A stretch of 19,768 bases of DNA from Metaruminococcus_A gallistercoris (lineage in GTDB: Bacteria; Bacillota; Clostridia; Oscillospirales; Ruminococcaceae), in assembly GCA_904394975.1 (NCBI GenBank), contig CAJFNQ010000036.1, positions 1 through 19,768 on the forward strand, read 5' to 3'. The translations under genes and the position numbers were made by a program. Positions 1-7,276 of this stretch are shown in pieces. Under the pieces are notes generated by a model. It had not been told where the DNA came from. It worked only from the letters and a program-made list of their open reading frames with translations, and made no database searches. Position 1 is the stretch's first letter. Every line of letters starts with the position of its first letter.

Positions 1-17
1 AGAGCTTTCATTTTCAC
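1..17 (-). CDS. 5' end of an unidentified leftward gene (partial)
   Basis: Only five or six codons lie inside the window, so no function can be given. On the minus strand a GTG at 17-15 follows an AGGAAG ribosome binding site (30-25) with a 7-nt gap, and the visible product begins M-K-M-K-A. The ATG at 11-9 is in frame but 13 nt from the ribosome binding site, so GTG is the better start. A strong promoter at 109-137 points at it and leaves a leader of about 85 nt. The lysine-rich start would fit a signal peptide, but that is a guess. Confidence 0.5.
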
Positions 18-108
18 AAAATCACTTCCTTTACGCTCAAAATACCAACAATACCGTTTGAAACATTGGTCAACAAAAACGCGGCGCCACATTTTTATTA
101 CCGTTTTA

Positions 109-137
109 ATCATACGCTCCATTGTAATTAGTGTCAA
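109..137 (-). promoter_or_regulatory. sigma-A promoter for the gene at the left edge
   Basis: On the minus strand TTGACA (137-132) is followed after exactly 17 nt by TATGAT (114-109). This is nearly perfect consensus and sits in AT-rich DNA, about 85 nt upstream of the GTG start at 17. Confidence 0.7.
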
Positions 138-326
138 TTGTCTTATTTAATATAAAAAGTTGTAAATTATTGTATAATATTTCCATGCGATTTTTAAATC
201 AAGTAATATTCAGGCAATAAAAAATTTTTTTTATATTAATTTGTAGAAAAAATATTATTTTTGTAACCTTTATAACGCTGCTTTAGAATGCCATATCGAT
301 CACCCCACTCTTTTCTTACAAACAAG
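138..326. other. AT-rich intergenic stretch with no gene
   Basis: This stretch lies between the left-edge promoter and the sulfite reductase terminator. It is very AT-rich, with A and T runs near 220-262. I see no open frame with a ribosome binding site and no RNA gene. Confidence 0.5.
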
Positions 327-366
327 AAAAAGCAGGTACAACGCAAACACGTTGTACCTGCTTTTT
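327..366 (-). terminator. intrinsic terminator after the sulfite reductase gene
   Basis: A 17-bp perfect stem (327-343 with 350-366) encloses a 6-nt loop. Its outer A/T pairs give a U tract in both directions. On the minus strand it follows the stop codon at 408 by about 40 nt. It could also stop plus-strand transcripts. Confidence 0.85.
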
Positions 367-407
367 ACGCTTAACGGGATAATAAGTTTTACCAAATTAC
401 CACCGTA

Positions 408-1949
408 CTATTTGCAATATTTTTCTGCGATGGCACGAATCTCTGCAAGATGGAGCGGCGCCCATTCTTTCCATGTTGAACCGTCAGACTCAACTGCTTT
501 TCCGAATTCCGCCAACAACGCGGACATATCCTGTTCAAGCACGATACCCAAAAACTCTCCAAACGCTTCCTTATAAAGCGCATCCGTACCATTGACCGTC
601 AGACGATAAGCCGGCATCGGTTTTTTGTCAACCGGCTTTACACATCCCTGAAAACCAATCGCCGCCACCTGATGTGCACCGCAGCTGGAGGGGCAGCCCG
701 AAATACGAATACAAGGCAATGTGCCATCCTCAAACTTCTGCTTGCGCATCTCATCCACCAGCATTTTAAGAGTTGACTGGCTGTCACGCACACCCTGTTG
801 GCAAATTGCAGCGCCAATGCAAGAAACACTGGTTTCAAATTCGTTCAGAGCACTGTCGTTTGTAGCCTCCAAAATAGTAGCAGCCTCATCTGCGGTAAGA
901 TTGACGATATACATCGTTCCATCCGGAGCAATCCTGCATTCAGCCGCTGGAATCCCTTGCAACAGACTTTCAAGCTGCGCGGGCTTCTCTACCGGAAGGC
1001 ATCCGCCAATCGGATGATAGGAAACAGCAAACAAACCAGACTGTTTCTGTGCAACAATCCGTTTGCCGGAAATTTCACCGCTTCCCTGTTTATCGACGAC
1101 GATATCGGAAATCTCTAATTCCGGAACACCATCTTCTTTTACCTTTTTTACATTTTCAAGGAATGCGTTTCGAAGGCCTTCTTCACCCAAGGTTTCCTGC
1201 ATATAACGGGTACGAGCTTTCGCGCGGTTTTCATAGTTCCCGTGTTCGCAGAAGGTCAGAATCATCGCCTTGATATAAGCAAGAATTTCATCTGCGGCAA
1301 TCCCTTTTTGTGCAAGAATGCCCATTTTGTGATTACTGCCCAAACCGCCTGCGATGTAAAGGTCAAACGTGCCATCCGGATTAGCGAGAAATCCCATATC
1401 GCGGAAGGTTGCATGGACCGAATCATCCACGCCGTTTGAAAAAGCGACCTTTAATTTTCTGGGCATTTTAATCTTGCCGGATACCGATAACAGATACCGG
1501 GTAGCCGCTTCCGCGTAAGGAAGAACATCAAACGCTTCACCCTGCTGCACGCCGGAAAGCGGACTGCACATTACGTTACGGGGATTATCTCCTCCACCGC
1601 CAAGCGTATAGATACCATAATCAATCGCCTGCTCCATGATCTGAGCAACCTGATCCTGTGTCAGGTTATGGAGCTGTATGGTTTCACAGGTTGTCAATTT
1701 CATTAAATCAATCTGATAACGTTCAACCGTTCTTGCAAGAAAACCAAGCTGTTTAACGGTCAAACGCCCACCGGGCAAACGAAGCCGAAGCATGTTTTTA
1801 GAAGGATCTCGCTGTGCATAGCTGCCAAACCCGCCAGAAAACCCTTTATATTCTTTACGGTCAATTTTCCCTGCATTAAAATCTTGTAATTTTTCATCAA
1901 ATGCCGAAATTCGCTCACGGAAATCATTGATCCACTGTTCGTTTTTCAT
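408..1949 (-). CDS. siroheme- and [4Fe-4S]-dependent nitrite/sulfite reductase
   Basis: The 513-residue cytoplasmic protein belongs to the ferredoxin-type nitrite/sulfite reductase family, which reduces sulfite to sulfide or nitrite to ammonia with six electrons. The diagnostic cluster/siroheme motif is present: C377-X5-C383 followed by C419-X3-C423 within the GCPSSC segment. The N-terminal ferredoxin-like half (about 45-110) contains the substrate-side motif around TTCETIQLHN. Length fits the one-subunit ferredoxin enzymes. The ATG at 1949 is the only usable start, because an in-frame TGA lies directly upstream; a GGGG ribosome binding site lies 12 nt away. The gene has its own promoter and terminator, so it is probably monocistronic. 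Which substrate is physiological cannot be read from sequence; no sulfate-activation genes lie nearby. Confidence 0.9.
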   Translation of the reverse strand: MKNEQWINDFRERISAFDEKLQDFNAGKIDRKEYKGFSGGFGSYAQRDPSKNMLRLRLPGGRLTVKQLGFLARTVERYQIDLMKLTTCETIQLHNLTQDQVAQIMEQAIDYGIYTLGGGGDNPRNVMCSPLSGVQQGEAFDVLPYAEAATRYLLSVSGKIKMPRKLKVAFSNGVDDSVHATFRDMGFLANPDGTFDLYIAGGLGSNHKMGILAQKGIAADEILAYIKAMILTFCEHGNYENRAKARTRYMQETLGEEGLRNAFLENVKKVKEDGVPELEISDIVVDKQGSGEISGKRIVAQKQSGLFAVSYHPIGGCLPVEKPAQLESLLQGIPAAECRIAPDGTMYIVNLTADEAATILEATNDSALNEFETSVSCIGAAICQQGVRDSQSTLKMLVDEMRKQKFEDGTLPCIRISGCPSSCGAHQVAAIGFQGCVKPVDKKPMPAYRLTVNGTDALYKEAFGEFLGIVLEQDMSALLAEFGKAVESDGSTWKEWAPLHLAEIRAIAEKYCK

Positions 1950-1997
1950 TCATTCATTCATCCCCTTTGTGACTTTTCAGTATTTTATCCTGAATTT

Positions 1998-2025
1998 ATT
2001 ATATCACACATTTCGTGATTGTCAA
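1998..2025 (-). promoter_or_regulatory. promoter of the sulfite/nitrite reductase gene with an inverted repeat in the spacer
   Basis: The minus strand carries TTGACA (2025-2020), a 16-nt spacer and TATAAT (2003-1998), both hexamers perfect. The spacer contains the inverted repeat ATCAC-N7-GTGAT (2003-2019), overlapping the first base of the -10 box. A repressor bound there would block polymerase, so regulated expression is likely, though the regulator is unknown. The predicted transcript start is about 40 nt upstream of the start codon. Confidence 0.75.
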
Positions 2026-2089
2026 ATTTTTAACATAAATATGAATAACGAACAACGCACGCGTTCATTTCAGGTTCACGCTCGTGTGA

Positions 2090-2914
2090 TTACCCATAAT
2101 TTACTTTACTGTCTTTCAATAGATTTGACAAATCACTACCACAATGGTCGATCGATTCATGTTCTTTCTGCGTAAATTCAGTCATATCGCTCCAATAGCG
2201 TTTTGGCATATGGCTCATCCTGCATCGGGGATTTTCACGGCCCTCCACCGCTATGGTATCATAATACCGCTTCCAAAGCGCACGGTAAAAGGATTCTTCA
2301 CGACCAGCGGGCGGCATCTCAAAAGAATCAATGTTAATGTATTGGCATTTCCCTTTACAGTAATACAGTGCGGTTTTATGGACCGCATCATAAATAAAAA
2401 ACGCTTCATTGGGATAACGCTCACAAAAATGCGATTGAATCACTGGAAGGACGAAATTCTTTGGATGAATCACGCTGACCAGCACACCGCCAAATTCGGA
2501 AAAACGGAGAAAACCGGTCAACAAGTGGCTTTCATTTTTTATAAACAAAACCGCCTTATTTACTTCGCTTACAACCGGATCAGCCAGCTGTTTTTCCACT
2601 GCCGCACCATACCGATAACCTTTTCGAAGATATTTGAGTAAAAGAAGTTCTTTTTTCGGATGACAGCTTAAAAAGCACAACCGCACCGTTTCTTCCACAC
2701 GCGGCGAGATTTTTTTCGGAATAGATGCGAGTACCCGCAGAGCTTTTGCTGAATCTGTTTCAATCCGGCGGCAAAGAGAAAATGAAAGTTGCTCCGGCTC
2801 TCCCGCAAAAATTTCTGACGGAACTTCTTTGCGCTGATAACTTTCAAAAACGCAGCACAAAAAACCTTCAAACGAACCGTCATACACATAATTCATTGGA
2901 TGGCAGGAAGGCAT
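2090..2914 (-). CDS. DUF4130-type putative DNA metabolism protein, partner of the radical SAM protein
   Basis: The 274-residue protein matches the TIGR03915/DUF4130 family, which occurs almost always beside a TIGR03916 radical SAM protein, as here. Family hallmarks are the N-terminal YVYDGSFEGFL segment (9-19), the central F-AVYDAVHKTALYYCKG-like region, and the C-terminal RYWSDMTEF. No catalytic function is established for the family. Its partner's family name and the SOS-like promoter suggest DNA repair or modification. The start at 2914 is chosen because AAGGAGG lies 7 nt upstream; this overlaps the radical SAM gene by 22 nt. A second ATG at 2896 would give an ATGA overlap but has no ribosome binding site. 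I see no clear terminator after it. Confidence 0.85.
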   Translation of the reverse strand: MPSCHPMNYVYDGSFEGFLCCVFESYQRKEVPSEIFAGEPEQLSFSLCRRIETDSAKALRVLASIPKKISPRVEETVRLCFLSCHPKKELLLLKYLRKGYRYGAAVEKQLADPVVSEVNKAVLFIKNESHLLTGFLRFSEFGGVLVSVIHPKNFVLPVIQSHFCERYPNEAFFIYDAVHKTALYYCKGKCQYINIDSFEMPPAGREESFYRALWKRYYDTIAVEGRENPRCRMSHMPKRYWSDMTEFTQKEHESIDHCGSDLSNLLKDSKVNYG

Positions 2915-4209
2915 TCACCCACCTCCTTCGACGTGATCTTTCCGGCGGAGAAAAGTGATATCTGCTCATATTGCTGAGGCATTTCCCTATGAAGATAATC
3001 CATACCCTGCTCGGAAATCAAACTGCGCAGCATTCCATCCTGCGTGATTTTCAAACCATCAGCCAGCTTTCCTTTGCAGGTGATGAAATACTGCGCACGT
3101 TTAAGAACTACTCCCAATCGTTTTAAGCCGGAATAATCAAGCTGGCCGGTTTTACGAGCGGTTAGAATTCGTTTAGCGCTCTTTACCCCGATTCCAGGGA
3201 CGCGCAACAGCATCTCATAGGAACAGCGGTTAACCTCGACAGGAAATAATTCCAAATGATTGATCGCCCAGTTGCATTTCGGATCAATAAGCGGATTAAA
3301 TTGCGCGTGTTCCTCATCGAGCAACTCACCTGCCGTAAACCCGTAATAGCGCAACAACCAATCTGCCTGATACAATCGGTGCTCCCGCAAAAGCGGAGGA
3401 CGTGTGCCCAACGCGGGCAACAAAGGATTCTCGACAACCGGCATATATGCGGAATAAAAGACTCGTTTTAACCGATATTTCCGATACAATCCTTCAGCGA
3501 GATTCAGAATCTGGAAATCCGTGTCAGGCGTTGCACCAATAATCATTTGAGTGCTCTGCCCTGCGGGGGCAAACTTGGGAGCGGAACGGTAATGGACCAA
3601 ATCCTTTTGATTTGCCTGTATTCCCTGCGCAATCAGTCCCATAGGTTTTAAGATTGCTTCCTTATTTTTATCCGGAGCAAGTTTCGCAAGGCTTGTCTGA
3701 GAGGGAAGTTCAATGTTAACGCTCATTCGGTCAACAAGCAGGCCAAGCTTTGCAATCAACGCATTGTCCGCACCCGGAATCGCTTTTGCGTGGATATAAC
3801 CGCCGAAACGATATTCTTCCCGAAGAATGCGAACCGTTTGTATCATCCGCTCACAGGTCTCATCCGGACTTCCGATAATACCGGAACTGATAAACAGCCC
3901 CTCGATGTAATTCCTCCGGTAAAAACGAATGGTCAGATCGGCTAATTCGCGCGGAGTAAACGCAGCGCGTGGTACATCGTTGCTTCGGCGGTTGACACAA
4001 TAACAGCAATCATATATACAGTAATTGCTCATCAATACCTTCAAAAGAGAAACACATCGTCCATCCGCGGCAAACGTATGGCAGATTCCGCAGGAAGCTG
4101 CGCTGCCAATCCCTCCTTCCGGCGTTTTTCGATCCACGCCGCTGGAAGTACACGCCACATCATACTTTGCGGAATCAGCAAGAATCTTCAGCTTTTCCAT
4201 TAAGTCCAT
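2893..4209 (-). CDS. putative DNA modification/repair radical SAM protein (TIGR03916 type)
   Basis: The 438-residue protein carries a radical SAM cluster motif C64-X3-C68-X2-C71, preceded by another cysteine group (C40-X2-C43 and C52). Near the C-terminus is a helix-hairpin-helix DNA-binding motif (VPGIGVKSAKRI, about residues 340-360). That combination defines a family named as putative DNA modification/repair proteins; the chemistry is not known to me. The ATG at 4209 is chosen over an upstream in-frame ATG at 4365 because AAGGGGAG sits 5 nt before it, and the longer version would read through the promoter and a terminator. It is the first gene of a two-gene unit with the DUF4130 partner, with ends overlapping. 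A LexA-type box in the promoter suggests SOS induction. Confidence 0.88.
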   Translation of the reverse strand: MDLMEKLKILADSAKYDVACTSSGVDRKTPEGGIGSAASCGICHTFAADGRCVSLLKVLMSNYCIYDCCYCVNRRSNDVPRAAFTPRELADLTIRFYRRNYIEGLFISSGIIGSPDETCERMIQTVRILREEYRFGGYIHAKAIPGADNALIAKLGLLVDRMSVNIELPSQTSLAKLAPDKNKEAILKPMGLIAQGIQANQKDLVHYRSAPKFAPAGQSTQMIIGATPDTDFQILNLAEGLYRKYRLKRVFYSAYMPVVENPLLPALGTRPPLLREHRLYQADWLLRYYGFTAGELLDEEHAQFNPLIDPKCNWAINHLELFPVEVNRCSYEMLLRVPGIGVKSAKRILTARKTGQLDYSGLKRLGVVLKRAQYFITCKGKLADGLKITQDGMLRSLISEQGMDYLHREMPQQYEQISLFSAGKITSKEVGECLPAIQ

Positions 4210-4232
4210 TGTACTCCCCTTCTTTCTATGCC

Positions 4233-4262
4233 AGTATAGCAAAGAACAAATGTTCTTGTCAA
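4233..4262 (-). promoter_or_regulatory. promoter of the radical SAM/DUF4130 unit with a LexA (DinR) box
   Basis: On the minus strand TTGACA (4262-4257) is separated by 18 nt from TATACT (4238-4233). The spacer is almost filled by a palindrome at 4242-4257, AAGAACAAATGTTCTT on the plus strand. Its core GAAC-AAAT-GTTC fits the Gram-positive LexA/DinR consensus GAACRNRYGTTC at every position. The placement between -35 and -10 is typical of a repressor operator. The start codon is about 24-30 nt downstream of the -10 box. Confidence 0.8.
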
Positions 4263-4306
4263 GAAAAAGGAGAATATATACGTGCGGAAAATTTGGATAA
4301 AAGAAA

Positions 4307-4338
4307 AAAAGTGAAGCTGCAAAAGCAGCTTCACTTTT
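4307..4338 (-). terminator. intrinsic terminator after the SMP-30-like gene
   Basis: A 14-bp perfect stem (4307-4320 with 4325-4338) has an AAAA loop and is followed on the minus strand by a run of seven T plus further T-rich sequence. It lies 29 nt past the stop codon at 4368 and insulates the downstream SOS-type promoter. Confidence 0.85.
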
Positions 4339-4367
4339 AACCCTCCAAAGAAAAATTACATTCAAAA

Positions 4368-5411
4368 TTAATATTTATCGTACCAGTGAACCATAGGCAA
4401 GCCCTGAACCGGAACCTTGAACGAAGGAATATTAGTTGCACGAAGCGAACCAACGTAAACCGTATCTCTGTTCGGCCCGCCGAAGCAAACACTTGCAATC
4501 CACGGAGCAATTCCCTGGCCGGTTGCAAAAAGAATCTCGTTGGTTACACGGCTCTCATAAAACGCATCATCCAGCGCTTTTACTTTTTCCGGATCACCGC
4601 CGTCGTAAAGAATTCTATAATCACCGTCAGGATCAATCACCCAAATTTTATCGGAGTAAACCATAGTACCCCACAGATTTCCGTATGCGTCAAACGCGAT
4701 ACCATCCGGGAAAGCACCAGTACCCATCTGATTTGGGCTATAAGTTTCACGATTGTGAAGATCGCCGTTTTCGTCAACCCGCCAACGAAGGATATGCCCT
4801 CCGTTTACACCGGTTGTTTCAACTGCGTAAAGGTATTCTTCTTTCGCGTCAAAACGAACCTCATTGGTAAAGTGCAGATGATCGGCAACGATATGTGCGC
4901 CGCGATGATCGTAACGAATGATATATCCGTCATCGAGATCCGGAACAAGAGCCGGAAGCCAGCTTTTAAGCTTTGTTGTAACAGTGATCCAGATGCGGTC
5001 TTTTGAATCCCGCAAAACGAAATTAACCTTGCCGATCGGGCTGCCATCAACCGTATCAAACAAAACCTTTGTTTCTCCTGTATGACGGTTCATCAGCTCA
5101 AGGCAATCGGTACCAAAATTCGAAATGAGAATATCGCCGTTGCGGTCAAACGCAAGGCCATTCGGCAGAGTTCCTTCAAAAAAGCGATTGACATCGCCTT
5201 TGTTAATATCCCCTTCATCGGTGCGCTTCTGGGTAATGATATCCTGTTTGCCGTCCGGATGGATGTGCATAACACCGCCTCTGGCATCAGCTGCCCAAAG
5301 GCTGCCATCACTTTCTGCCAAAATACATTCCGGACGTTGAAGCCCTTCACCGACATAAGTGATCTTTTCCGGATCAATTTCGAATCCATAAAGCGGATTG
5401 CTGGTTTTCAT
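4368..5411 (-). CDS. SMP-30/gluconolactonase/LRE family protein
   Basis: The 347-residue protein is a six-bladed beta-propeller of the SMP-30/gluconolactonase family, whose members are metal-dependent lactonases that open sugar or other lactones. Residues aligning with the family's metal and substrate ligands are visible: E28 (RPECIL), N130 (KVNFVLRDSKDRIW), N183 (FTNEVRFD) and D236 (FPDGIAFDAYGNLW). No signal peptide is seen, so it should be cytoplasmic. An AGGGGG ribosome binding site lies 9-10 nt before the ATG. It has its own consensus promoter and terminator, so it is a single-gene unit. Neighbours give no clue to the substrate. Confidence 0.82.
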   Translation of the reverse strand: MKTSNPLYGFEIDPEKITYVGEGLQRPECILAESDGSLWAADARGGVMHIHPDGKQDIITQKRTDEGDINKGDVNRFFEGTLPNGLAFDRNGDILISNFGTDCLELMNRHTGETKVLFDTVDGSPIGKVNFVLRDSKDRIWITVTTKLKSWLPALVPDLDDGYIIRYDHRGAHIVADHLHFTNEVRFDAKEEYLYAVETTGVNGGHILRWRVDENGDLHNRETYSPNQMGTGAFPDGIAFDAYGNLWGTMVYSDKIWVIDPDGDYRILYDGGDPEKVKALDDAFYESRVTNEILFATGQGIAPWIASVCFGGPNRDTVYVGSLRATNIPSFKVPVQGLPMVHWYDKY

Positions 5412-5528
5412 TGAAAATTCCCCCTATGATTTGATTCTGTTTTGATTGTGAGCCGCAAAAAAGCTGCTCGAAGTTCCATTTTTACCACAATTCAGAGTAT
5501 GATTTTTCAAATATATGAAACCAAATTC

Positions 5529-5557
5529 ATTATAGAACGCGACTTCTGGCTTGTCAA
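5529..5557 (-). promoter_or_regulatory. consensus promoter of the SMP-30-like gene
   Basis: On the minus strand TTGACA (5557-5552), a 17-nt spacer and TATAAT (5534-5529) match consensus exactly. The leader is about 110 nt and includes a short imperfect hairpin with a T-rich loop around 5451-5471. No known riboswitch class was recognised. Confidence 0.75.
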
Positions 5558-5674
5558 GGAAAAACAGTCATATCACCGTCTGTTCTGCGGCATGTGTTTT
5601 GATTAAAGTTTTGACTGTAATCCGCGCTTTACAATCTCCTTTTAAACAGGTTCATTTCCCCCAAAGCACAAAAC

Positions 5675-5702
5675 AAAAAGGCAGGATAAATCCTGCCTTT
5701 TT
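5675..5702 (-). terminator. intrinsic terminator of the ilvBNC operon
   Basis: A 12-bp perfect stem (5675-5686 with 5691-5702) with a TAAA loop follows the ilvC stop codon at 5716 by 13 nt, with a T-rich continuation on the minus strand. Confidence 0.87.
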
Positions 5703-5715
5703 CAGTCTGAGCAAC

Positions 5716-6711
5716 TTATTTCTCGTCGTTCCAAGAATACATTTTACGAAGCTCTTTACCCACTTTTTCAAGCTCATGCTCCGCTTTGATTCTTCTGGTC
5801 GCATTGAAGTGCGCACGGCCGTTTTTATTTTCTGCGATCCATCTGGTCGCGAATGTGCCATCCTGAATTTCAGAAAGAACCTTTTTCATTTCTTTCTTAG
5901 TATCTTCGGTGATGATGCGTTTGCCGATCTCATAATCACCATATTCTGCGGTATCGGAAATCGAATAACGCATTTCAGAGAAACCGCCGTGATAGATCAG
6001 GTCAACAATAAGCTTCATCTCATGGATGCACTCAAAGTATGCATTTCTCGGGTCATAACCAGCTTCAACCAGGACCTCAAAACCAGCCTGCATCAAAGCG
6101 GTAACGCCGCCGCAAAGAACAGTCTGCTCACCGAACAGGTCGGTTTCGGTCTCAACACGGAAAGTGGTCTCAAGAACCGCAGCTCTTGCGCCGCCGATAC
6201 CAGCCGCATATGCCAGAGCAAGGTCAGTTGCTCTTCCGGAAGCATCCTGATGTACTGCGTAAAGGCAAGGCACGCCTTTTCCAGCAAGATACTCGCTGCG
6301 AACAGTATGGCCCGGGCCTTTCGGAGCAATCATAACAACGTCAACATCCTTCGGCGGGATGATCTGCTGGAAATGAATGTTGAAACCATGAGCAAAAGCA
6401 AGAACTTTACCGGCAGTCAGATAAGGCGCAATGCTTGTTTTGTAAAGATCTGCCTGTTTCTCATCCGGAACAAGGATCATGATAAAATCAGCTATTTTTG
6501 CAGCCTCTTCAGTTGTCATAACTTTCAAGCCAGCCGCTTGAGCAGCCGCCCAGGATTTGCTGCCTTCGTAAAGGCCGACAACAACATCCACGCCGCTCTC
6601 ATGCAGGTTCAGCGCATGAGCATGACCCTGGCTGCCGTAACCGATGACCGCAACGGTTTTTCCGTCGAGAAGGCTCAAATTACAGTCGCTTTCATAAAAA
6701 ATCTTTGCCAT
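5716..6711 (-). CDS. ilvC: ketol-acid reductoisomerase (class I)
   Basis: This enzyme rearranges and reduces acetolactate or acetohydroxybutyrate to the dihydroxy acids of valine, leucine and isoleucine synthesis, using Mg2+ and NAD(P)H. The Rossmann motif GYGSQG (about 24-29) and the APKGPGH segment are intact, and the C-terminal knotted helical domain holds the expected acidic metal ligands (DLFGEQ and the FECIHE helix). At 331 residues it is a normal short (class I) enzyme. The beta2-alphaB loop that sets cofactor choice reads GLYEGSKSW; serines there usually bind the NADPH phosphate, while the glutamate departs from the more familiar R. AAAGGAGG lies 8-9 nt before the ATG. It is last in the operon, about 30 nt after ilvN. 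Confidence 0.97.
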   Translation of the reverse strand: MAKIFYESDCNLSLLDGKTVAVIGYGSQGHAHALNLHESGVDVVVGLYEGSKSWAAAQAAGLKVMTTEEAAKIADFIMILVPDEKQADLYKTSIAPYLTAGKVLAFAHGFNIHFQQIIPPKDVDVVMIAPKGPGHTVRSEYLAGKGVPCLYAVHQDASGRATDLALAYAAGIGGARAAVLETTFRVETETDLFGEQTVLCGGVTALMQAGFEVLVEAGYDPRNAYFECIHEMKLIVDLIYHGGFSEMRYSISDTAEYGDYEIGKRIITEDTKKEMKKVLSEIQDGTFATRWIAENKNGRAHFNATRRIKAEHELEKVGKELRKMYSWNDEK

Positions 6712-6740
6712 TTATAATTCCTCCTTTGATTGACAACAAC

Positions 6741-7238
6741 TTATTTTTGAACCGAAATGGAATCCATGCCCTTTTGCAGAGCAATGGTCCCGGTCCTTGC
6801 CACTTCTTTAATGCCATATGGCATGAGCAGATCCAGCATGGTTTGCAAATGTTCTGCTGTATCCGCAATCTCAACTGTCATGGTGTCTGTTGTAATATCC
6901 GAAATTTTACCGCCCATGATTTTCGCTACATCCATAATGTCCCCGCGAGCGTTTGCTTTTGCAGAAACTTTTACAAGCATCAATTCCCGGCTGATGATCT
7001 CCTGCTGCGGAAAAGTGCGCAGCTTTATGACATCAATCAGTTTATTCAGCTGTTTTTCAACCTGCTCGAGCATATATTCATCGCCGTCCACCACGATTGT
7101 AATACGGGAAACGGTTGGATCATCCGTAATTCCAACAGCAAGACTTTCAATGTTAAAACCCCGGCGTGAGAAAAGCCCTGAAACGCGGGACAATACACCG
7201 GCGTGGTTTTCTACCAGAATGGAAACCGTTTGTTTCAT
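6741..7238 (-). CDS. ilvN: acetolactate synthase small (regulatory) subunit
   Basis: The 165-residue subunit activates IlvB and confers feedback inhibition, typically by valine. An N-terminal ACT domain (about 2-75) has the family signature SILVENHAGVLSRVSGLFSRRGFNI, and a second regulatory domain occupies about 80-160. The ATG at 7238 is used rather than an upstream in-frame one at 7310, because GGAG lies 8 nt before it and homology begins there. It lies 38 nt after the end of ilvB, so the two subunits are co-expressed. Confidence 0.95.
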   Translation of the reverse strand: MKQTVSILVENHAGVLSRVSGLFSRRGFNIESLAVGITDDPTVSRITIVVDGDEYMLEQVEKQLNKLIDVIKLRTFPQQEIISRELMLVKVSAKANARGDIMDVAKIMGGKISDITTDTMTVEIADTAEHLQTMLDLLMPYGIKEVARTGTIALQKGMDSISVQK

Positions 7239-7276
7239 TTTGCCAACTCCTAAAATTCTGTTTCTTTCATCCGTTC

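Noticed and set aside
2144..2641. 165-codon plus-strand frame over the DUF4130 gene
   Set aside because: It is antisense to a recognised family member with a strong ribosome binding site and operon context.
2893..4365. Longer version of the radical SAM gene starting at ATG 4365
   Set aside because: The added 52 codons read through a terminator and the SOS-type promoter and look like noncoding translation; ATG 4209 has a strong ribosome binding site and starts the conserved sequence.
5551..6717. 388-codon plus-strand frame over ilvC
   Set aside because: It is the antisense shadow of ilvC, with no ribosome binding site and no recognisable protein features.
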